Source of the DNA: Paenibacillaceae bacterium
GTDB lineage: Bacteria > Bacillota > Bacilli > Paenibacillales > NBRC-103111
Length of the DNA stretch: 9,804 nt
Direction of reading: 5' to 3'
Assembly: GCA_020697475.1 (NCBI GenBank)
Contig: JAJFMO010000073.1
Coordinates: 1 to 9,804, forward strand
Position numbers and translations under genes: made by a program. Under the pieces are notes generated by a model, which was given only the letters and a program-made list of their open reading frames with translations, was not told the DNA's origin and ran no database searches. Below are positions 6,404-9,804 of this stretch, in pieces; position 1 is the first letter of the stretch; every line of letters starts with the position of its first letter.

Positions 6404-6514
6404 CCAGACTTCTGAGCAGAAACTGGGTCTTCTCATTCAAATAACGTTCTGAAAATACGCTATGAAGCGAATAAAGCAAGAGTGGGGAATATAGCGTATC
6501 AAAACAACCTTATT
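6379..6514. repeat. 136-base element bounded by a perfect 13-base inverted repeat
   Basis: AATAAGGTTGTTT (6379-6391) is repeated inverted as AAACAACCTTATT (6502-6514). Inside, ATACGCTAT (6455-6463) is inverted as ATAGCGTAT (6491-6499), and TTCTG-AG-CAGAA (6410-6421) lies within a CCAG...CTGG pair. The nested design resembles a MITE or a REP-like palindromic element, or a structured RNA. No target-site duplication is evident at its ends and no transposase is nearby. Confidence 0.6.
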
Positions 6515-6610
6515 GTGCATGCGATAGATCCGATATGTCGAACGCCGCGGCCACGCACTTGTTATGTCGCTTAATCCGCCCACCACGCAGAAAATCTTAC
6601 CCCGTATGAC

Positions 6611-6644
6611 ATGATTAAAAGCCGGAGGCACTAGCCCCCGGCTT
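6611..6644 (-). terminator. Intrinsic terminator of trxB
   Basis: On the minus strand AAGCCGGGGGC (6644-6634) pairs with GCCTCCGGCTT (6629-6619) around a TAGT loop. The stem is 11 base pairs with one G:T pair and is followed by TTTTAAT. It starts 11 bases after the trxB stop and separates trxB from the glucokinase cluster. Confidence 0.88.
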
Positions 6645-6655
6645 CTTTGCGTTTA

Positions 6656-7615
6656 TTATTGTACAGCCTGACCTTCGACATGCATTATGTTGCTGCCGTG
6701 GTGCTCCAAGAACCGCTCGCAGTCGAGCGCCGCCATACAGCCGCTGCCCGCGGCGGTAATTGCCTGGCGATACTTGCTGTCTTGGACGTCCCCGCAAGCG
6801 AATACACCAGGGATGTTCGTTTCCGATGTGCCGGGCTTCACTTGTACATAGCCAACGCTGTCGGTGTCGATCTGTCCACCCAAGAACCCGGTGTTCGGCT
6901 GGTGGCCGATGGCCACGAAAATTCCGTTCGTCTCCAGCAGTTCTTCCTGGCCCGTCTCGTTGTCCTTCACCTTCAGCCCGATCAACCCTTTGTCGCCGGA
7001 CACAACTTCAAGCGGAGTCTTGTTCAAGCTCCAGACAATCTTCTCGTTCTCCCGCGCCCGATCCTGCATAATTTTCGACGCGCGCAGTTCGTTTCTGCGG
7101 TGAACGACCCGCACCTCCGTCGCGAAACGGGTAAGGAAGTTCGCTTCTTCCATCGCCGAATCGCCGCCGCCCACAACGATAATTTTCTTGCCTCGGAAGA
7201 AGAAGCCGTCGCATGTCGCACAAGTGCTGACTCCGCGGCCGATCATCTCCTTCTCGTTCGGGATATTCAGCAGCTTGGCGGAAGCGCCGGTGGACAGAAT
7301 GATCGTCTCGGCTTCCAGGTCACCTAAGCCGTCCACTTTCAGCTTGAACGGACGCTTGGAGAAGTCCGCTTCCTCCACCCAGCCCCGACGAAACTCCGCG
7401 CCGAACTTCTCCGCTTGCTGGCGCATCTTGTCCATCAATTCCGGCCCCATCACACCATCGGGAAATCCGGGGAAATTCTCTACTTCGGTCGTCGTCGTCA
7501 ATTGCCCCCCCGGCTCCGGTCCCTCGATGACCAGTGGTTGCAAATTGGCTCGAGCCAAATAAATGGCGGCAGTCAGACCAGCCGGTCCGGTGCCGACGAC
7601 AATTGTTTTATACAT
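6656..7615 (-). CDS. trxB: Thioredoxin-disulfide reductase
   Basis: The product has 319 residues, standard for bacterial low-molecular-weight TrxB. It transfers electrons from NADPH through FAD and a redox-active disulfide to thioredoxin, in the cytoplasm. The FAD-binding GTGPAG is at 8-13, GGQLTTTTEVENFPG at 36-50, the redox-active CATC at 132-135, the NADPH-binding GGGDSA at 149-154 with HRRNELRAS at 172-180 for the 2'-phosphate, and the second FAD motif CGDVQD at 274-279. A homologous ferredoxin/flavodoxin-NADP reductase is excluded because the CATC is present. The ATG at 7615 follows AGGAGG with an eight-base spacer. The gene lies 47 bases after the TPR-protein gene with no terminator and is probably cotranscribed with it. 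Confidence 0.98.
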   Translation of the reverse strand: MYKTIVVGTGPAGLTAAIYLARANLQPLVIEGPEPGGQLTTTTEVENFPGFPDGVMGPELMDKMRQQAEKFGAEFRRGWVEEADFSKRPFKLKVDGLGDLEAETIILSTGASAKLLNIPNEKEMIGRGVSTCATCDGFFFRGKKIIVVGGGDSAMEEANFLTRFATEVRVVHRRNELRASKIMQDRARENEKIVWSLNKTPLEVVSGDKGLIGLKVKDNETGQEELLETNGIFVAIGHQPNTGFLGGQIDTDSVGYVQVKPGTSETNIPGVFACGDVQDSKYRQAITAAGSGCMAALDCERFLEHHGSNIMHVEGQAVQ

Positions 7616-7662
7616 CGCATACCCCTCCTATACATTCCTACTTTAACGATCAGCCTTACACC

Positions 7663-9405
7663 CTACGGTTCCAGCTGAGCGAATTTAGGAAAAATCGCGT
7701 TCATCTTCTCTTTCAATCCGCACGTCTCGTCGATGAACTTGGCGTTCTTGCTCACTGTCGCAATCGACACGCCGTAACGTACCGCGACTTCGTGGTACGA
7801 GGTGGCCCGGCGATGCATCTTCGCCGTCAAATATTCAAGCGCAGCCGCCCAGCCTTCCACCTTCGACACCTTCGGCACGTTCGGAAAGGCTCGGCTTAGG
7901 CATTCCACCCATAGCGTCTCCAGATCGTGCTGCTGCACGATATCGAACCGTCGCTGCATCTTGCAGAGCGCATACTCCAGCACAAGCTGCCACTTCTTCT
8001 CCCAGAACGGCAAATTCGGCGTAAACGGCGAAGAATCGAGCTCCATCTGTTTGCCGCCCAACGTGGCCGTCAATGGCTCGTCGCCGTTCAATCCGCGCAA
8101 AACAAAGATCGCGACCTTTTTCAAATAATCGTCTTCTTCCGGCTCCATGATGAACGCCTGCAAGGCGTCCTTCACTTCGTCGTCGGCGATGATGCCGAAC
8201 ACCTGGATCACTTGCAATTTCGTCTGTACATCCCCGTGTCGCAACGCCCAGAAGAACGAGGATCGAACAAGCGGATCCCGCTTCAGCTGCTCGGGAATCA
8301 ATTCATCAGACTTCTCCATCGTGCGGAACTGTTCTTCGAACGGCAGATGGTAATGGTAGCTGATGGTCGTCCTAGATAGTTTCGCCTGAATGGCGGGAAG
8401 CTGACTCAAGTAAAATTTAGGGATTTCCGACTTCGGATCAACCTTCTCGGCCAAGCGCCACAGGCGCTGCGCCTCGTTAAACCTTCCGATATTGCAAGCC
8501 GCGGCCGCAGCGAAATGATACAAACTGGGATCGGAAGCCCCTTCGCCCAGCTTGATCAACCGCTTGAACAGCCGGTGCGCCGCTTCGTGCTCGCCCAGAA
8601 TCCCCATCGTCGTCGCCAGCTTGAACGTATGATCGGGATGGTACGGGTAAATCTTGCTTAAGCCCGAAGCAATCGCCTTGCCGGACGCCGGATCTCCGGT
8701 GTGTTGCTGGAAAATCGCCATATTGCATAAAGCATGCAAGTTGCCGGGATCGTCGCTGAGCACGTCGCGAATTGTCGTGAGCGCCTTCTCGAATTGCCCG
8801 ATATAATAATAAGCCAACGCCAAATTGTTGCGAGCCGCATAGAAATCGTTATGCTTCTTGACCAGCCGCTCCAGGATACGCACAGCTTCGGAAAATTTGC
8901 CTTCCTCCAACAGCGCCCGCGCCTTGTCGTGCTCGAACAAACCTTCCCGGCTCTTGATATAGGAAACGGAAAGCGGCCGCTCCAACTCATAGCTGAGCAG
9001 CTCCATCATCTCTTCCGATTCTTCGAGAAACTGCCCGTTCGGGTCGTTCTCCAAGTATTTCGTGAGCGCCTTCTCGGCTGACTCGTAGTCTTCCATGTTG
9101 GCAAAATTGTTCGCCATATAGAAATGACATTCCGTCATCGAATAGTCAATATCTGTTAGAATCTTCTGCAGAATGGCGTTCGATTCCGAATAGTTGCCCA
9201 TCTCCGAAAGGATGCCGGCCAAGTTGCAATGGTTGACCGGATTCTCCGGTTCGAATTCGGCCGCCCGGCGAAAATACTTCAACGCCTTATCGTAATGGTA
9301 ACGATCCAGCGATTGAACGGCTCTTTCGAAAAAAAACGTGGCATCCATTTGGATGGGTACAATTTTCGTTCTCGGTGCGGCGGACACCCGTTTTTTCTTC
9401 TCCAT
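7663..9405 (-). CDS. TPR-repeat protein (YvcD position) with HEAT-like middle and HTH-like C-terminus
   Basis: The product has 580 residues from the ATG at 9405, is mostly helical, and has no signal peptide or membrane segment. TPR motifs cover about 22-125 (YDKALKYFRRAAEFEPENP, then NHCNLAGILSEMGNYSES) and about 158-320 (ARNNLALAYYYIGQFEKALT, CNIGRFNEAQRLWRLAEKVDP). Residues about 375-440 look HEAT-like (DPLVRSSFFWALRHGD, VAIFVLRGLNGDEP). Residues about 535-560 resemble a helix-turn-helix (YHEVAVRYGVSIATVSKNAKFI). Its position upstream of trxB matches B. subtilis yvcD, which is uncharacterised as far as I know. GGAGG lies 12 bases before the ATG, which is long, and no closer in-frame start exists. 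An in-frame ATG at 9432 lacks a good site. A protein-protein scaffold, perhaps DNA-binding, is an inference. Confidence 0.88.
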   Translation of the reverse strand: MEKKKRVSAAPRTKIVPIQMDATFFFERAVQSLDRYHYDKALKYFRRAAEFEPENPVNHCNLAGILSEMGNYSESNAILQKILTDIDYSMTECHFYMANNFANMEDYESAEKALTKYLENDPNGQFLEESEEMMELLSYELERPLSVSYIKSREGLFEHDKARALLEEGKFSEAVRILERLVKKHNDFYAARNNLALAYYYIGQFEKALTTIRDVLSDDPGNLHALCNMAIFQQHTGDPASGKAIASGLSKIYPYHPDHTFKLATTMGILGEHEAAHRLFKRLIKLGEGASDPSLYHFAAAAACNIGRFNEAQRLWRLAEKVDPKSEIPKFYLSQLPAIQAKLSRTTISYHYHLPFEEQFRTMEKSDELIPEQLKRDPLVRSSFFWALRHGDVQTKLQVIQVFGIIADDEVKDALQAFIMEPEEDDYLKKVAIFVLRGLNGDEPLTATLGGKQMELDSSPFTPNLPFWEKKWQLVLEYALCKMQRRFDIVQQHDLETLWVECLSRAFPNVPKVSKVEGWAAALEYLTAKMHRRATSYHEVAVRYGVSIATVSKNAKFIDETCGLKEKMNAIFPKFAQLEP

Positions 9406-9450
9406 ATCTTGTGTGACACCTCCGAAACACATCAAAGTCGTTCCAAAGAA

Positions 9451-9459
9451 AGTATACCA
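9451..9459 (-). promoter_or_regulatory. Extended -10 promoter candidate for the TPR gene and trxB
   Basis: TGGTATACT on the minus strand is a TGn-extended -10 box one mismatch from TATAAT. No convincing -35 box lies 16-18 bases upstream. The transcript would begin near 9444 and have a leader of about 39 bases before the ATG at 9405. It would also place an alternative start at 9462 outside the transcript, supporting the 9405 start. Confidence 0.45.
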
Positions 9460-9570
9460 CATTCCCGCCGCAATCGCGAAGCCATTTCCGCCCGATTACC
9501 CGTCGAAAGCCGTTGAATAACCGCACCCCTTAAAGGTTTGCACCCGCAGAATGATTCCGACCCCGTGATT

Positions 9571-9804
9571 TTACACCCCGCCGTACTTGAACAACGAGCT
9601 GATCGAACCTCCATGCGTGATAATATCGATCGACTTGGAAAGCAGCGGAGCGATCGACAGAACGGTGAAACGGCTCGGATGATTCTCAGGCAAAGCAATC
9701 GAGTCGGTCACGACCACTTCCTTGATGTTCGGATGATCGAGCCTCTGCATCGCCGGATCGGAGAACACCGGATGGGTCGCGAGTATGTATACGTCGTTCG
9801 CGCC
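9571..9804 (-). CDS. prs: Ribose-phosphate pyrophosphokinase, C-terminal part
   Basis: Only the last 77 residues are in the window; the family is about 315 residues long. PRPP synthase makes phosphoribosyl diphosphate from ribose-5-phosphate and ATP for nucleotide, histidine and tryptophan synthesis. Recognisable family features are ATHPVFSDPAMQRL (the usual THGxxSGxAxxRL region), IKEVVVTDSI, LPE, VLSIAPLLSKSID and a C-terminal SISSLF. The protein ends with an extra KYGGV after SSLF, where many family members stop. A second PRPP synthase gene next to histidine genes would explain the position beside the yvcD-trxB region, but the upstream neighbour is not visible. No clear terminator stands in the 108 bases before the TPR open frame begins. 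Confidence 0.88.
   Translation of the reverse strand, partial: GANDVYILATHPVFSDPAMQRLDHPNIKEVVVTDSIALPENHPSRFTVLSIAPLLSKSIDIITHGGSISSLFKYGGV

Larger units (their letters stand above)
6050..6610. other. Gene-free intergenic region, about 560 bases
   Basis: No open frame here has a ribosome binding site or a recognisable product, and I see no tRNA or known riboswitch. The part at 6050-6200 shows nothing definite. From about 6214 to 6514 the sequence is dense in short direct and inverted repeats, listed separately. The remainder (6515-6610) runs up to the trxB terminator without visible structure. Confidence 0.7.

Noticed and set aside
6450..6465. CcpA cre-like box TGAAAATACGCTATGA
   Set aside because: It is two bases longer than the cre consensus, is better explained as one arm of the ATACGCTAT/ATAGCGTAT inverted repeat, and lies over 400 bases from the glucokinase start.
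6437..6631. Minus-strand open frame of 64 codons in the intergenic region
   Set aside because: It begins inside the trxB terminator, runs through the inverted repeats, and lacks a ribosome binding site.
9406..9462. Upstream ATG starts for the TPR protein at 9462 and 9432
   Set aside because: The extension reads through the -10 candidate and the GGAGG site, and neither start has a good ribosome binding site.

Overview
The window looks like a chromosomal stretch from a moderately GC-rich Bacillota bacterium, most likely in the Paenibacillaceae (Paenibacillus or Cohnella type). The reasons are the gene order trxB / ROK glucokinase / rapZ / yvcK(glmR) / whiA / HPr-Crh, AGGAGG-type ribosome binding sites, A/T-rich -10 boxes, and a secreted 'copper amine oxidase-like' stalk protein, a type abundant in that family. 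No phage, plasmid or transposase gene is visible. Every gene lies on the minus strand, so transcription runs from the high-numbered end to the low-numbered end.

Layout in the direction of transcription. (1) 9804-9571: the C-terminal end of a ribose-phosphate pyrophosphokinase (PRPP synthase), cut by the window edge. (2) 9405-7663: a 580-residue TPR-repeat protein at the position of B. subtilis yvcD, with a HEAT-like middle and a helix-turn-helix-like C-terminus, preceded by an extended -10 promoter candidate. (3) 7615-6656: thioredoxin reductase trxB, 47 bases downstream and closed by a strong intrinsic terminator at 6644-6611. (4) About 6610-6050: a gene-free stretch rich in overlapping inverted and direct repeats. 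(5) 6006-1857: a tight cluster of ROK glucokinase, rapZ, yvcK/glmR, whiA and an HPr/Crh-family phosphocarrier, closed by a terminator at 1855-1820. (6) 1719-1: a separate gene for a large exported stalk/PKD-domain protein, truncated by the window edge. A short RNA-like structured element lies in its leader.

The central cluster joins proteins that in other bacteria balance carbon flow between glycolysis and cell-envelope amino sugars. Glucokinase makes glucose-6-phosphate, RapZ and GlmR/YvcK act around GlcN-6-P and UDP-GlcNAc, the HPr-like protein signals glycolytic status through Ser46, and WhiA ties into division and chromosome segregation. Two local differences from B. subtilis stand out. 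A ROK glucokinase sits where B. subtilis has the Nudix gene yvcI. The Crh-position protein keeps the PTS phosphorylation residue His15, which B. subtilis Crh has lost (Gln15).

I found no convincing wholly new system. The best leads are the His15-bearing Crh-like protein, the repeat-rich region at 6214-6514, the compact three-way-junction-like structure at 1813-1765, and the composite TPR/HEAT/HTH protein.
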